DNA of 64,000 bases from Proales similis (GCA_019059635.1 JAGVRJ010000009.1:372001-436000); one strand, 5' to 3'. Counted from the stretch's first letter, positions 1 to 13,867 are shown. Made by a program: numbers and translations. Notes: generated by a model not told the origin, from the sequence alone.

Positions 1-2
1 GT

Positions 3-1061
3 CTACGCAACTTCGCCAGTCCAATTCAGTCAGCGCTCAACTGGGCCCTTGGCTGGCAGACAAACGCCAGCTCTTATCTGATTGAAGACGACGGCTTCCT
101 TAGTCCGCTCTACTTTAGAGTGCGTTCCAAAATTGCCCACAATTTGTCGACCGTTCGCAATCAGGCAAGGTCAGCGAAGCGAGCGACGACGACGCTCCTT
201 CTGTCCAAAATCGATCGGGAAAAGCTTTCGAAGCTAAAAGCCGAGCACTTTGTCACCTTTCAGGACCTGGCTGCTCACCTGGTTGGTTCGATTGAAGTGA
301 TCTCGGCCAAACTGCGCAATCATGAAGTCATGGAGCAGAGTCTAAAGCTGGAAGATGCCAATTTTGCGCTTATTCTCTACAGAGCAAGTATCAAATTTCG
401 CCCTGGCGCCGTGTTAAACGTAAACGCAGATTTGATTAACGACCGAGTCAGCATTTATTGTGGTAACATGCGTCGTCTGGCAGTCATTGATTCAAAGTCA
501 AAAGCAACTCATTCGCTTAAAATGGACAGCGACTGCCAGAACGTGACTGTTCTGGTGGAAAATTGGGGCCGATCGAGTATACTTGGCAGCAAAATTGACA
601 TTCAATCGCAGAGAAAGGGAATTTTATCCTCGACTGCGTTCTCTTGGTCGACTGGCTCCTCCAATTCGCCAGTGACGGACAAATGGCGTGTGAATTTCAT
701 CGATTTGAGCCGCGTGTTTTACTACCGATTCGAGGACTTTGAAATGAAGCAGCGCTACTCTACAGGCTCTTTGCAGGGCCCATTTCTGGCCTATTTTAGC
801 TTCACAATTGACAATTTATCGCAGCTGGCCACGCAGAGGCAAATTTACTTGCTGATGAGCAACTGGGTTCGCGGAGTCTTGTACATCAACGGATTCAATC
901 TCGGCCGATACGCGGACAGTGACCAATGGGCAACAGTGCCTCTACCTGTTCAGCTTCTAGTGCCCGGTGTCAATCGGCTTTTAATATTCGAGCTTGACAC
1001 TGTCCAAGACCCGTCCATTTATTTGAGCCGAATGAAAATCGGCCGAGAGCTGCAAGTCTAA
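3..1061 (+). CDS. GLB1: Beta-galactosidase, C-terminal part (5' end outside window)
   Basis: The frame is open from the left edge to a TAA at 1059-1061, so this is the last exon (about 352 codons) of a gene that begins outside the window. The family (GH35) removes terminal beta-galactose from glycolipids and glycoproteins, usually in the lysosome. The catalytic TIM barrel is missing here. What is visible is the end of the barrel region, followed by the two beta-rich C-terminal domains. Family landmarks are VLVENWGR (nt about 555-578) and the near-C-terminal GVLYINGFNLGRY (nt about 873-911), with PGVNRLLIFELD after it. A canonical AATAAA lies at 1102-1107. It could be GLB1 or a GLB1-like paralogue; the active-site glutamates needed to judge activity are not in the window. 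Confidence 0.87.
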   Translation, partial: LRNFASPIQSALNWALGWQTNASSYLIEDDGFLSPLYFRVRSKIAHNLSTVRNQARSAKRATTTLLLSKIDREKLSKLKAEHFVTFQDLAAHLVGSIEVISAKLRNHEVMEQSLKLEDANFALILYRASIKFRPGAVLNVNADLINDRVSIYCGNMRRLAVIDSKSKATHSLKMDSDCQNVTVLVENWGRSSILGSKIDIQSQRKGILSSTAFSWSTGSSNSPVTDKWRVNFIDLSRVFYYRFEDFEMKQRYSTGSLQGPFLAYFSFTIDNLSQLATQRQIYLLMSNWVRGVLYINGFNLGRYADSDQWATVPLPVQLLVPGVNRLLIFELDTVQDPSIYLSRMKIGRELQV

Positions 1062-1101
1062 ACAGTGCGAACGTAGACTCAAAGTTCTTTTTTTTTTTTT
1101 T

Positions 1102-1107
1102 AATAAA
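1102..1107 (+). promoter_or_regulatory. Poly(A) signal of the beta-galactosidase gene
   Basis: AATAAA lies 41 nt after the stop codon, just behind a T-run. It is the canonical cleavage/polyadenylation hexamer in the expected place. Confidence 0.7.
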
Positions 1108-1144
1108 AATCCGTTCTCTTCTTTCTCGTCCCAATCGAGAAGCG

Positions 1145-1150
1145 TTTATT
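1145..1150 (-). promoter_or_regulatory. Candidate poly(A) signal for S6 kinase
   Basis: This reads AATAAA on the minus strand, about 635 nt past the S6K stop. It is the only canonical hexamer I noticed on that strand before the neighbouring gene, so it would imply a long 3' UTR. Confidence 0.4.
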
Positions 1151-1784
1151 CAAGTGGATTTGAAAATAAACCAGCGTGAACAGGAAAATAGGAATTCTGG
1201 TAATACAATGAGTTTTTAGATGAAAATGGCCGCCTTATGGCTTTGAATTGAACATGTTCTGCTTGCTTCGTTCATTTGGGTGAATTGGGTTCAAATGTCA
1301 GTGCAAAGCGAGACGAACTTTGAAGCGGCTGCAAGTCAACTGGGCCGACTGTGATTCAATCCAAGGGCGGAGCGTCGAAATTAAGCCGAGAGTGGCGTAA
1401 AATATATGATGATAAATATGACGAACTGTTTTCATGAGCAGCAACCGATCGGGCCGACAACAGCGTGTCGCCACTCAAATTAAACAATTATTTTCTCTCT
1501 CAATTGAGCGGTTTGGCTCAGAATAACTGGTCAGAAACAAAGCGAGCGAAGTGGCCCTTGTTTTTATGAACGTACTTCATTGTGTGGAGGACTTGAATAA
1601 TAGATAAATTGAGGATTAAAATGTAAGCTTGCTTGACTGAATGTGAAATCGAAGGCGTTTATAGAGAACCTAGAGGATCGTGTCATTCAAGCTCAAGTGT
1701 GATTGAACTGCGGTCTGAATGATATCGGAAAGAGATTTGAAAGTTAAAGGCCTCAGTGCTCTCATCTGCTTGTGCATTCGTTGG

Positions 1785-5111
<3,327 letters not shown>

Positions 5112-8100
5112 ATGAGTGGCTTCACTTTGTTGAATCGTTTCCTCAAATACAACCCGCAGGGATTAGCTTCGCTTAAGCAAATAAAGCAAGTGAGCATGCG
5201 GTCTACTCCTACTTGCCTGCGCTGGGCTCGTTTTCAGTTCAATTTTGTAAAGGTTTTGACCGGCTTTAAAGATGCGCGCTTCTATGCAACAGGAAAATCC
5301 GACCTCAACTCGGTGAGTGCTGCTACTCTGGCTCATTCGGCTGTGCGTCTGTTCAAGGCTAAATTGGGCGCAGAAAGTCTATCCGTTGGAGAGGATACGA
5401 AACATCGGAATATCGGCGCACATCGACTCTGGAAAGACCACTGTCACTGAGCGCATTCTGTTCTACTCGGGTCGAATAGAAGAGATGCACGAAGTGAAAG
5501 GCAAGGACCAAGTGGGCGCCACAATGGACTCGATGGAGCTGGAGAGGCAGCGAGGCATCACCATTCAGTCGGCTGCCACATACATCGACTGGAAGGGCTA
5601 CAACGTGAATATAATCGACACGCCCGGACACGTCGACTTCACAATTGAAGTGGAGCGTGCTCTCAGGGTACTGGACGGAGCAGTGCTCGTTCTCTGCGCT
5701 GTCGGCGGTGTTCAGAGTCAAACAATGACCGTCAACAGACAAATGAAGCGCTACAACGTTCCGTTCATCGCATTTATAAACAAACTCGATCGAATGGGTG
5801 CCAATCACAAACGCGTCATGGATCAGATGAGGTTCGCTTCTCGTTTCGTCCGAACCCAACGCGACCTTCAACCAACCGTCTTGTTTTGTGCAGGAAAAAA
5901 CTCAACATGAACTGCGCGCTCGTTCAGTTCCCGATCGGCCTCGAGTCGCAATTTAAGGGAATCGTCGACGTACTTGACCAGCAAGCAATTTACTTTGACG
6001 GTCCCACCGGGTAAATGCCGCCCGCCTTGTTCTCAGAGAGCGTGTCGTGCAACTTGATCGTTTGTAGCGAAGACATCCGCCGAGAGCCGATTCCAGACGA
6101 GCACAAGTCCGAGGCCATCCGACTGAAGCAAGAGCTGATCGGTAAATGTTTTCCGACCAGAACAGACCACCCGACAGCGCGTATATGATGCTCGCTTGAC
6201 ATAGAGACCCTATCGAACGTAGACGAAGAGCTGGGCGAGCTGTTTTTGGACGAGAAAACGCCCACTGACCAACAAATCAGAGTAGGAAGCTTTTGCTCGC
6301 TCCCGGCCCCAACGAGTGAATTTAATTCAAATGATTTAAGAACGCGATTCGTCGAACTTGTCTCAGACGTGTATTCACGCCCATATTTGTCGGAAGCGCC
6401 CTGAAGAACAAAGGAGTTCAGACGATGCTGGACGGTGTAATTGAATACCTGCCCAATCCATCCGAAGTGGCCAACTTTGCTCTTGACGAGAGCTCTGGGT
6501 TCGTTCTGCTCCCGCCGCCCGTCTCTTTACGTTTCACTTTTCAACCGTTCCACAGCGAACAGGTTAAAATACAAACGAATCCGGAAAGATCGGACCGACA
6601 CAAGTTCCTTGGCCTTGCTTTCAAGCTCGAGGTAGCTGCATTCCAGCCGCATCTCGATCACCTTCTGTTCTAATAAATTGAAACAGGCTGGTCGCTACGG
6701 TCAACTCACCTACATTCGTGTGTACCAAGGACGCCTTAAAAAAGACGACTACGTTTTCAATGTGCGCACGGGCAAGCGGCATAAGGTCGCGCGACTTGTT
6801 CGCATGCACAGCAACCACATGGAAGACATTAGCGAGGCGTTTGCGGGCGACATTTGCGCATTGTTTGGCATCGAGTGCTCAACAGGCGACACTTTTGTCA
6901 CCGAGAAAGACTTTCAGCTCAGCATGGTTGGCACTGCTCGCTCATCATCTTGTCCGGCTCGAGTCTAGCTCATGATTGTCTCAATTCGAAAGGAGTCGAT
7001 GTTTGTTCCGGACCCGGTGGTTTCCAAATCTATAAAGCCGGTCGACACAAAGACAAACGACAACTTCTCAAAAGGAATAAACAGATTCATGAGAGAAGAT
7101 CCGACGTTCAGGGTCATTTACGACCCAGACTCAAAGGAGCTGATCGCGTACGGCATGGGCGAGCTTCAATTGGACATTTACGCAACTGTAATGCCAGCGC
7201 GCGTCTCCTTTTCAGTTTAAGTGTGACCTCAATGTTTCACTCAGCGACTAGAGCGAGAGTACGGCTGCAAGTGTGAACTCGGCAAGCCCAAGGTGGCGTT
7301 CAGAGAAACGCTATTGGAACCGTACGAGTTCGACTACTTGCACAAGAAGCAGAGCGGAGGCCAAGGTCAATATGGTCGAGTAATCGGAACTATCGAGGTA
7401 ATTTCCGCCGCGCTAGATGAGCTTCAATGCCTTCAACTGATGCGTGCTTCGTTATCCTCGCCTCGTTAAGCCTCTGCCCGCAGACAAATATTTGAACATT
7501 GAATTCTTGGACGAGACGACCGGCACCAATGTGCCGAGCCAGTTCATTCCGGGCATTAAGAAGGGATTTGAAAAGTCGCTGGAGAAAGGCGTCCTTTCTG
7601 GCAACAAGGTCACCGGCGTCCTGTTTCGTCTCACTGACGGTTGGTTTCGATCGAGTTGATGCGCTCTCACTGGCTGAATCTATTACCTGTCTAGGCGCCA
7701 ACCATCCGGTCGACTCGTCCGAGCTTGCATTCATGCTGGCTGCAGAAGGAGCCATGAAACAAGTATTCACCGAAGGCAAATGGCAAATCATCGAGCCGAT
7801 CATGTACGTCGAAGGTAAGCGAGTCGCCAACTCTACTGCCCATTCCAAGTGACCTTTTATCAAAAACCAAAGTGAACGCGCCTGAGGAATACCAGAGCAA
7901 CGTGGTTGGCAACATAAACAAGCGCAGCGGTCTGATCGTAAACTCAGAGACGAGCGGCGGCTGGTTCACTATTCAGTGCGAGGTGGCGCTCAACGACATG
8001 TTCGGCTATTGTAAGTGATTTAAACGACAAAAACCACCAATTAGACAGTTGAGCAAATTGACGCAAATAGCGAGCGAACTGCGATCACTGACTCAGGGCA

Positions 8101-8219
8101 AAGGCGAATTTGCCATGGAGTTTCTCAAGTACTTGCCTGCCAGACCGGACGTGGTCAACAAGCTAATTGAAGAGAGCAACCCCGACCAGGGCTCGAACAA
8201 GAAGAAGAAGAAAAACTAG
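5112..8219 (+). CDS. GFM1: Mitochondrial elongation factor G1
   Basis: Translational GTPase that translocates mitoribosomes. Fourteen exons join in frame to 774 aa: 5112-5312, 5374-5831, 5894-6010, 6068-6141, 6205-6281, 6341-6498, 6556-6631, 6687-6926, 6993-7187, 7245-7397, 7471-7639, 7695-7814, 7873-8010 and 8071-8219. The first exon (67 aa) is basic and Ser/Arg-rich, as expected for a mitochondrial targeting peptide. G motifs: AHIDSGKTT (82-90), the RQRGITI switch, [12 protein letters not shown], and GSALKNKG. Downstream are domain II (GLAFKLE, RYGQLTY), domain IV (GRVIGTIE) and the C-terminal EF-G domain ending in a Lys-rich tail like human GFM1. The acceptor at 5373 was chosen over 5357 because it alone gives the right frame. 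Introns are 55-73 bp. Confidence 0.96.
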
Positions 8220-8565
8220 CCAATTTGATGGTTCGTGAATAGCACAGTTCTGCCGACCCGTTTTCACTTTCTACTTTTCCGTTACGTTACTTTGATTGGC
8301 GTTTTTGATTGAGAATAAGATGCTGTTAAAACGGTTATTAGAGAGATTTGACTGATTTGATCGAAGAGTAATTTAGCAGCGTGCGACAATGATGAATAAT
8401 CGACTAATGCGCTTCGGACTCATTTATGTTCGCGGCACAGAGGGAGAGCGATAGATAGAACGAGGGCTTTATATGAATTTTATAACATTTGTCGCGTAGC
8501 AACCAAGTGATGCAAGATTATGCTCGACCTTGTGATCAGTCAGTTTGGATTTCAGAGAGCGAAAA
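8220..8565. other. Short intergenic gap, GFM1 to PP2C (tandem)
   Basis: It holds the GFM1 3' UTR and the PP2C promoter. An AT-rich TTTATATG/TTTATAAC stretch at about 8469-8485 is a possible TATA-like element 80-100 nt before the PP2C ATG. No canonical AATAAA was found; AATAAG occurs at about 8314. Confidence 0.5.
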
Positions 8566-9640
8566 ATGCTTGGCTTTAGCAGTGATGAACGACAAAACAT
8601 CAAACTTGAAAAGGCGGAAGACCGTGAGCTTGCCTACGCCTCCAGCAGTATGCAAGGCCGTCGCATGGAAATGGAGGACAATCACACCAGTCTAATCAAT
8701 CTCAAAGACCTGGCCGGCTGGCATTTTTTCGCGGTCTTCGACGGCCATGGCGGCGAGCTAGTCAGCAAAATAGCATCTGGTTGGTTCTCCATCAAAGATT
8801 TCGGTCTTTTTTAGTTTAAAACTTTTGCAAACGAACTTGCAGAGCAGCTCGCAGACGAGATTTACGACAGGCTGAGAGCCAAGTGTGAAAAGAAAATGGA
8901 GAGGAGCGTGAATGTGAATCAACTATTCAACTTGAGCGAGCATGATGTGATCGAAGCGATCAAAGACGCGTTCTACAAGTTTGACAAGAGCTTGCTGCAG
9001 GAGCTGAAAAAACTCGACGACAAGAGCGGCTCGACTGTGGTCGGCTGTTTGATCTCGCCGGAGAACATTTACATGATAAACTGTGGCGACTCTCGAGGCC
9101 TCCTCATCCGCAAAAACAAAATCGAGCTCGAAACGTTTGATCACAAGCCGACCGATCCAAGCGAGAGACGGCGAATACAAAACGCCAACGGCCTGGTTGT
9201 ATTCCAGCGGGTGAACGGCTCTCTGGCCACTTCTCGCAGCTTGGGCGACTACGAATTCAAATCGGACGAGTGTCTCGATCTGTTTGAGCAGCTCGTCTCT
9301 CCAATGCCAGACATATTTCCCATCAAGCGAACCGGACTGCAAGAGGCGATTGTGTTGGCTTGTGACGGCATCTGGGACGTGATGGACAACGAGCAGCTCA
9401 GGCAAAGACTTGTGAATCATCTGAAAAATAAAAACAACGACGCCATCGAGCTGGGCTTGTTCAACCAGGAAATTCTAAACCACTGCTATCAGAATGTAAG
9501 TAGACTTGAACTACAAAGCAGCAACTTTGGCCTACTCGCTTAATCAACAGGGCAGCCGTGACAACATGAGTATAACGACCATCCTGCTCAAGGTGAAACG
9601 TATTGAGAGCGCTCACTCTCTTCCTATCGATCGCAGTTGA
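8566..9640 (+). CDS. PP2C-type protein phosphatase (PPM family)
   Basis: Metal-dependent Ser/Thr phosphatase of 318 aa in three exons (8566-8779, 8843-9495, 9551-9640). Start is the first in-frame ATG (AAAAATG context). PP2C signatures appear in order: SSMQGRRMEMEDNH with metal-binding Glu and Asp, VFDGHGG, INCGDSRG, the TSRSLGDYEFK motif, ACDGIWDVMDN and GSRDNMS with the last metal-binding Asp. All expected catalytic acidic residues are present, so it should be active. It is short, with no C-terminal extension beyond the catalytic core, and lacks the Gly2 myristoylation site of PPM1A/B (residue 2 is Leu). It resembles PPM1A/B/G most, but the exact orthologue is not fixed. ATTAAA at 9680-9685 is the likely poly(A) signal. 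Confidence 0.93.
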
Positions 9641-9679
9641 TTTCTTCAGTTAACAAAAATCGAATATCTGTTTTGTTTT

Positions 9680-9685
9680 ATTAAA
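9680..9685 (+). promoter_or_regulatory. Variant poly(A) signal (ATTAAA) of the PP2C gene
   Basis: It lies 40 nt past the stop. The opposing lamin gene has its AATAAA (minus) at 9740-9745, so both transcripts end inside this 158-bp gap. Confidence 0.6.
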
Positions 9686-9739
9686 AAAAGAAAACAAATT
9701 TGCAATTGGCCATTTTGAATAATCCGATTGTCCCATCGA

Positions 9740-9745
9740 TTTATT
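9740..9745 (-). promoter_or_regulatory. Poly(A) signal of the lamin gene
   Basis: TTTATT on the plus strand is AATAAA on the minus strand, about 54 nt past the lamin stop codon. Confidence 0.6.
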
Positions 9746-9798
9746 TTGTTATGTTATGCGAGGAGAAGACGCTTCTCCTTCATTGTGGTTCTAATTGA

Positions 9799-11277
9799 TC
9801 ACTGATGAGTGAGAAAGGACTCGAGAGACGCCCTCACCGTTCTCTTCTCGTCGAGCAGTGTGCTCAAATTGTGCTTGCCAGTTCCCCAGCTTTTTAAGCT
9901 GGCGAATTTCAGGGTCGCTCCGTCCGGCTCGATCGACGAGTCACGTGTCATTATGGTGAGCGTCGAGTCCGGTTCAATATACACTCCGGCCGGGAACTTG
10001 AACTCCACGTGATAGCCATCGACCAGCCTTCTGAACGTCCAATCAGTCAAGTTGGCCGATTTTTCGCTGTTCAAGTTTTTCAGCTGAACCCAGGTGCCGT
10101 CTTGGCTCTCGCTCTGGATCAGAACATTGCCTTTGGCTTGGCGAACGACTTTGCTCTTGGACGGTTGCTTGTTGGCGTTGAGAAGCGCGCGATAAACGCC
10201 CATCTCAGACGCACAAGATTTAGACCGTTTGACAAGGCGCTCTTTCACTTTGTCGACCATTTTCAACTTGATGCTTTCAATTTGCTCGCGTTTGCATTCG
10301 AGTCTTGATTTGGTTTGCTGCTTGAGATTCTCAAGTGCTTCTCTTTTTTGCACAAGCTCCCGACCTAGCTGCTCACTTTTCTTCTGCTCTGACTCAACCT
10401 GCTGCGCATAGTGAGCACTCAACAGCTCCAGCTGACTAAGTCTGTCTTCATTGTGCGACTCTTGGAAGCATTTACTGCCCAGAATGTGCAGTGATTTGTT
10501 CATCAGTTCTAAATTTGCGTCTCTGTCCAGATCGAGCTCTCTCTGGAATTCATCTCTCACTTGTCGTAATAGAACTTGGTCCGTCTGCGACGCGCTGCTC
10601 TCAGGCGAGCTGCTTTGAATCCCGTCTGAGTTGCAGGGGATTCTATCTTTCACATGCCTTATCTCTCGCTTCAACCTGTTCACTGCGCATTGCTCATCTT
10701 GACGATTGAGCATTTCTTTCTCGAGCGTGTCAAGGCACTGCCTGTGCTGATGGCTAAGTCGGCTGATCTTGTGCTCAAGCTGTGAGTTGGCCTCTTGTTG
10801 TTTGTTGAATTTCTCCGACAATTGTTGAAGGTCTTTTGCTTTGTCCAAGTTCAATTTTCGCAACGAGTCGATTTTTTTCCTGTTCAAATCAAGTTCACTT
10901 TTGAGCCGAACCAGTTCGGTCTGATGCTGTCTCAGCTGATTGGCGGCATGGCGAGAACGAAGCCACGCATCGGTCGATTCGCTTTGAACATTTCTGAGCG
11001 ACGAGACTGCCTCTTGCATTCGCTGCTTGATGTCTACTGGTGGCTCGTTTCCAGAATAGACTCGATTGCGCAGATCGTAAAGCTCGATTGTCGTTGCTTC
11101 ATTTATCAACTCGAGCGCCTCTATTCTCTTCAAATACTCTTCCAGTCTTCGATTAAGCTGTTTAAGATTCTCAATGTGATCTGACCGCTTCGGACTTCCA
11201 GCACTCTGCTCGATCGGAATCAACACTCTGGAGCTGTTACGCTTCTCTACTTGGACTCTTTCCCGCCTCTCGTCCAT
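9799..11277 (-). CDS. Divergent lamin (intermediate filament), intronless, no CaaX
   Basis: 492 aa from the ATG at 11277, in one exon. The head is short. The rod begins near LKQLNRRLEEYLKRIEALE, matching lamin coil 1A. Heptad-rich coiled coil follows, interrupted by a Ser-rich linker with no heptads (CNSDGIQSSSPESSASQ), and coil 2 ends at EMGVYRALLNANK, the lamin consensus end. A basic patch (VKERLVKRSKS) just before this could be the nuclear localisation signal. A lamin tail domain follows (GNVLIQSES..TWVQLKNLN..LTDWTFRR..GVYIEPDSTLTIMTR). The protein stops about 10 residues after it, at LTHQ, with no C-terminal cysteine. Classical B-type lamins carry a CaaX farnesylation box here. The frame is open upstream to 11424, but that part looks non-coding. 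A nuclear or cytoplasmic filament protein is the likely role. Confidence 0.85.
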   Translation of the reverse strand: MDERRERVQVEKRNSSRVLIPIEQSAGSPKRSDHIENLKQLNRRLEEYLKRIEALELINEATTIELYDLRNRVYSGNEPPVDIKQRMQEAVSSLRNVQSESTDAWLRSRHAANQLRQHQTELVRLKSELDLNRKKIDSLRKLNLDKAKDLQQLSEKFNKQQEANSQLEHKISRLSHQHRQCLDTLEKEMLNRQDEQCAVNRLKREIRHVKDRIPCNSDGIQSSSPESSASQTDQVLLRQVRDEFQRELDLDRDANLELMNKSLHILGSKCFQESHNEDRLSQLELLSAHYAQQVESEQKKSEQLGRELVQKREALENLKQQTKSRLECKREQIESIKLKMVDKVKERLVKRSKSCASEMGVYRALLNANKQPSKSKVVRQAKGNVLIQSESQDGTWVQLKNLNSEKSANLTDWTFRRLVDGYHVEFKFPAGVYIEPDSTLTIMTRDSSIEPDGATLKFASLKSWGTGKHNLSTLLDEKRTVRASLESFLTHQ

Positions 11278-11664
11278 TGAGAACAAGTTTAAATCGAATT
11301 TTAGAAAGCTACTTGTTTTTCGCTGCCAAATGCAACGGGTCGAAATGGAAAAGGGAGCAACTCTCACGAACTGGAGCACCTGTCGCTCTTGCCCGACCTG
11401 AGCGAGCGTCATATGCGCAATCAAGTCGCTTTTTTTGCAAAATTCAAAACTACACTCGTTTTGTTATCGAAACTCGCTCTGAATAGAATAGCGATGAACG
11501 GCATAAGCGGTCCAGTTGTGCAATTTTATTTATTTATTTGACCCAGCGTCTTTTTAAAAAAGAGCATTAAAAATGAAGCAACAATGAGAATATGGGAAAA
11601 CGAAAGTAGCGACTCGGTTGAATGTTCTGGTTCAAAATGAGGCAGTCTCGCGTCCAAATGACAG
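11278..11664. other. Lamin upstream region and LRRC56 3' UTR
   Basis: Tandem minus-strand gap. The plus strand has a TTTATT/TTATTTATTT cluster at 11525-11539, giving AATAAA repeats on the minus strand that serve LRRC56. The remainder must contain the lamin promoter; I see no TATA box. Confidence 0.6.
11525..11539 (-). promoter_or_regulatory. Tandem poly(A) signals of LRRC56
   Basis: Overlapping AATAAA copies read on the minus strand, about 125-140 nt after the LRRC56 stop. Confidence 0.6.
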
Positions 11665-13734
11665 CTATTTGTGCAGCTTTATGTTCGAGAGCGGATTCAA
11701 GTTGGTCTTGAGCTGACGAAGAGAAGTCTTTGAACTTGAACGCATTCGAGTTCGGCTGAGTACTGGCGGTGGCACTTGACTTAATGAAGCGATTATTGGC
11801 GTATAGCTCACACTCTCGCTGTCGGCCAGCTCTAACGAATTGGACAGACTCGAGCCGGGCCTTGACTCATAACCGGTGTCTCTGGTTCTTATTCGTCGCG
11901 ACGAGGGCCGCTCACTCTTTTCCGCTGATAAATCGGACTTGACTGCGTTCTGCTGCAGTTCTGCATCGGCGCCGCTCAACTGAATTGTGAACAGACCTCG
12001 CTCGTTTATTGGCCTAAGACTCGATTTGGGCCTGTTCTGGCCTGGAACATGGCCATCGTCTTCGCCTATCTCAAACGCTTCGTCGTGATCCTCTCCTCGT
12101 TCGAACACGTGCGAGTTGGGCTCTATTCTGAGTATTTGCGGCTCGAAATATTCCTTTCTTATCTGCAGCGCTTTGGCATGGTCCTTTTTCCAAGACTCAA
12201 GTTCTGCTTGTAATTCACGATTTCCCAGCGCTCCTGTCCTGCTGCTTTGCGCTGCTTTCTCGCTTTGCTTCAGGCTGACAATCGCCGAGGCGCTCTTTGG
12301 CTCCAAATCTCCGTTTTGTCCGGTCGAAGGTTTATTTCGCCGACGAGCAATCAGAGCTTTCAGTGGATTGCCTTGCATCGTCGGGCCGAAAGTGAGACCG
12401 CTGGCATCGTTGCTCGAGTCAACAGTAGAACCAGAATCTGGCCGGTCGCTTTCAGCTTCAACGGATCGTGTGCCTTCGCCACGTGACGACGCCCTTGAGC
12501 CAGGCCGCAAGGCTTCTCTCCTTTTGAACGAAGAAAGTGGTCGCATGGCAGATAGAGGACGAATGCTTGTCGTTGCTCGACTTGTGTTCGACGAGTCCGA
12601 CGATGCTGGTCGAACCGTTTCTACTCGTTTTCGGCAAATATTAGCCGAGTCAGGTGAGACCTCTCAAGATTGGCCTTACCGTTTATGGCGAGCTTTTCTT
12701 CCGAAGGACACAGGCCCTCATCAATCCATTTGTTTATGAGCTCCCAATCGGCGTCAAATGGGCATTTGGTCAACTCGATCGTCTCTTGGACACTCATCAT
12801 CGCTTTGGGCTTTGTGTTCAAAACGAGCTGGTCGTCAAGAGTGCGCAGCGTAGGAAGAATTTTTATAATCTCATGCCGGTAGCTGTAAGAGGACGGGTCC
12901 TTAAACGAACAAATCACTGAACACAAATTCGGATCAGGCAGCAGCTCTAATTCTGAACCTCTTGGACGTCGGGCGATGGCTTGATGCAAATCGGATTGCC
13001 TTGAAGAGTAAGAGTTTGCAGATTTGGGCATAGGTTGAGAAATTCGATTTGCTTCAGCTCGTCGATCAGATTCCTGCTCACGTTTGGCTCGCTATTAAAG
13101 GCCAGACGAAAGAAGGGTCGAAAAATAGACAAACCCTTCGAGATCAAGGCATTTGAGGTTTTCCAGCAGCGAGCATGGACTCAAGTCGCTGATTTCATTG
13201 TAGGCCAAATAGAGCTCCTGGAGATTCTGGAGACTCGGAACGCCGTCCAGGTCGGACAGGCCCGAGCGCGATAGCCACAAAACGCGCAAGTGGGCCAACG
13301 AGGTGCCGAGATCTCTGCGAGTCGGTTTGTTCACCGATAAATTAGTCTGCTCCGAATTGCAGCTCGCTGGGATCAACTCACCTGATTCGGGGTACGTGAC
13401 TTCCGTTCAACTTGAGCTGCTTTAAGTTGGGCAAATAAATGCCAAAGTTGCCCAAGCTCGTCTCGGACGTGTCCACAATCATCTCGAGAAATTCTACCCG
13501 ATTCAGATTGTCCATGCCGGTCAACGCTTTCTACTCGACAAAAGTTCTTGTTTGCCCGCCAAACAGTCGCGCCTGTCAAGTGCCTACCAGTTTAGTCGGC
13601 GACAAGAACTCTTCGAGCAGAATGTCCGCCTCTTGTAACATGATCGGGTCCGGGTTGATTACATGGCCCTTGAACTCGGTGATTTGTACGCCACGCAACA
13701 GGGCGCTTTTTGGTCGGTCAATGTTTATCGGCAT
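11665..13734 (-). CDS. LRRC56: Leucine-rich repeat protein LRRC56 (ciliary)
   Basis: Six exons (13734-13588, 13530-13382, 13314-13135, 13091-12959, 12899-12680, 12620-11665) give 594 aa. The N-terminal half follows vertebrate LRRC56 closely: a TSLGNFG motif, LKQLKLNGSHV, DLGTSLAHLRVLWLSRSG, NLQELYLAYNEISDLSP, LKCLDLEG, LQTLTLQGNP, and a YRHEIIKILPTLRTLDD cap after the repeats. The C-terminal 300 or so residues are Ser/Arg-rich and probably disordered, with little recognisable. The family (ODA8 in Chlamydomonas) takes part in assembly and intraflagellar transport of outer dynein arms, so it acts in motile cilia or flagella. One intron is only 43 bp. The assignment rests on the repeat region; the tail adds no evidence. 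Confidence 0.9.
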
Positions 13735-13852
13735 GCTCGCAATTCTCCTTATTTGTGCAAGAATAGTTCAAGCAACTTTAAATTCACGTTTTTGTTCTCT
13801 TTTTGCTGCTATTTGCACACATTGGCCTCAAGTTTGCTGCCTGTGCCTGCGC

Positions 13853-13867
13853 GTGTGTGTGTGTGTG
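13853..13867. repeat. (GT)n microsatellite
   Basis: Short perfect GT run upstream of LRRC56. Confidence 0.85.

Larger units (their letters stand above)
1062..1784. other. Intergenic, convergent 3' ends
   Basis: This stretch separates the convergent beta-galactosidase (+) and S6 kinase (-) genes. It holds the plus-strand AATAAA at 1102 and another at 1165. TTTATT at 1145-1150, an AATAAA on the minus strand, could end a long S6 kinase 3' UTR. I see no coding sequence or repeat. Confidence 0.6.

Noticed and set aside
120-1061. Start of beta-galactosidase at the GTG at 120
   Set aside because: The frame stays open and family-like upstream to the window edge, so 120 is only an alternative start codon inside an exon.
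5313-5357. Alternative GFM1 acceptor at 5357
   Set aside because: It leads into the wrong frame for the conserved GTP-binding motif; the acceptor at 5373 restores it.
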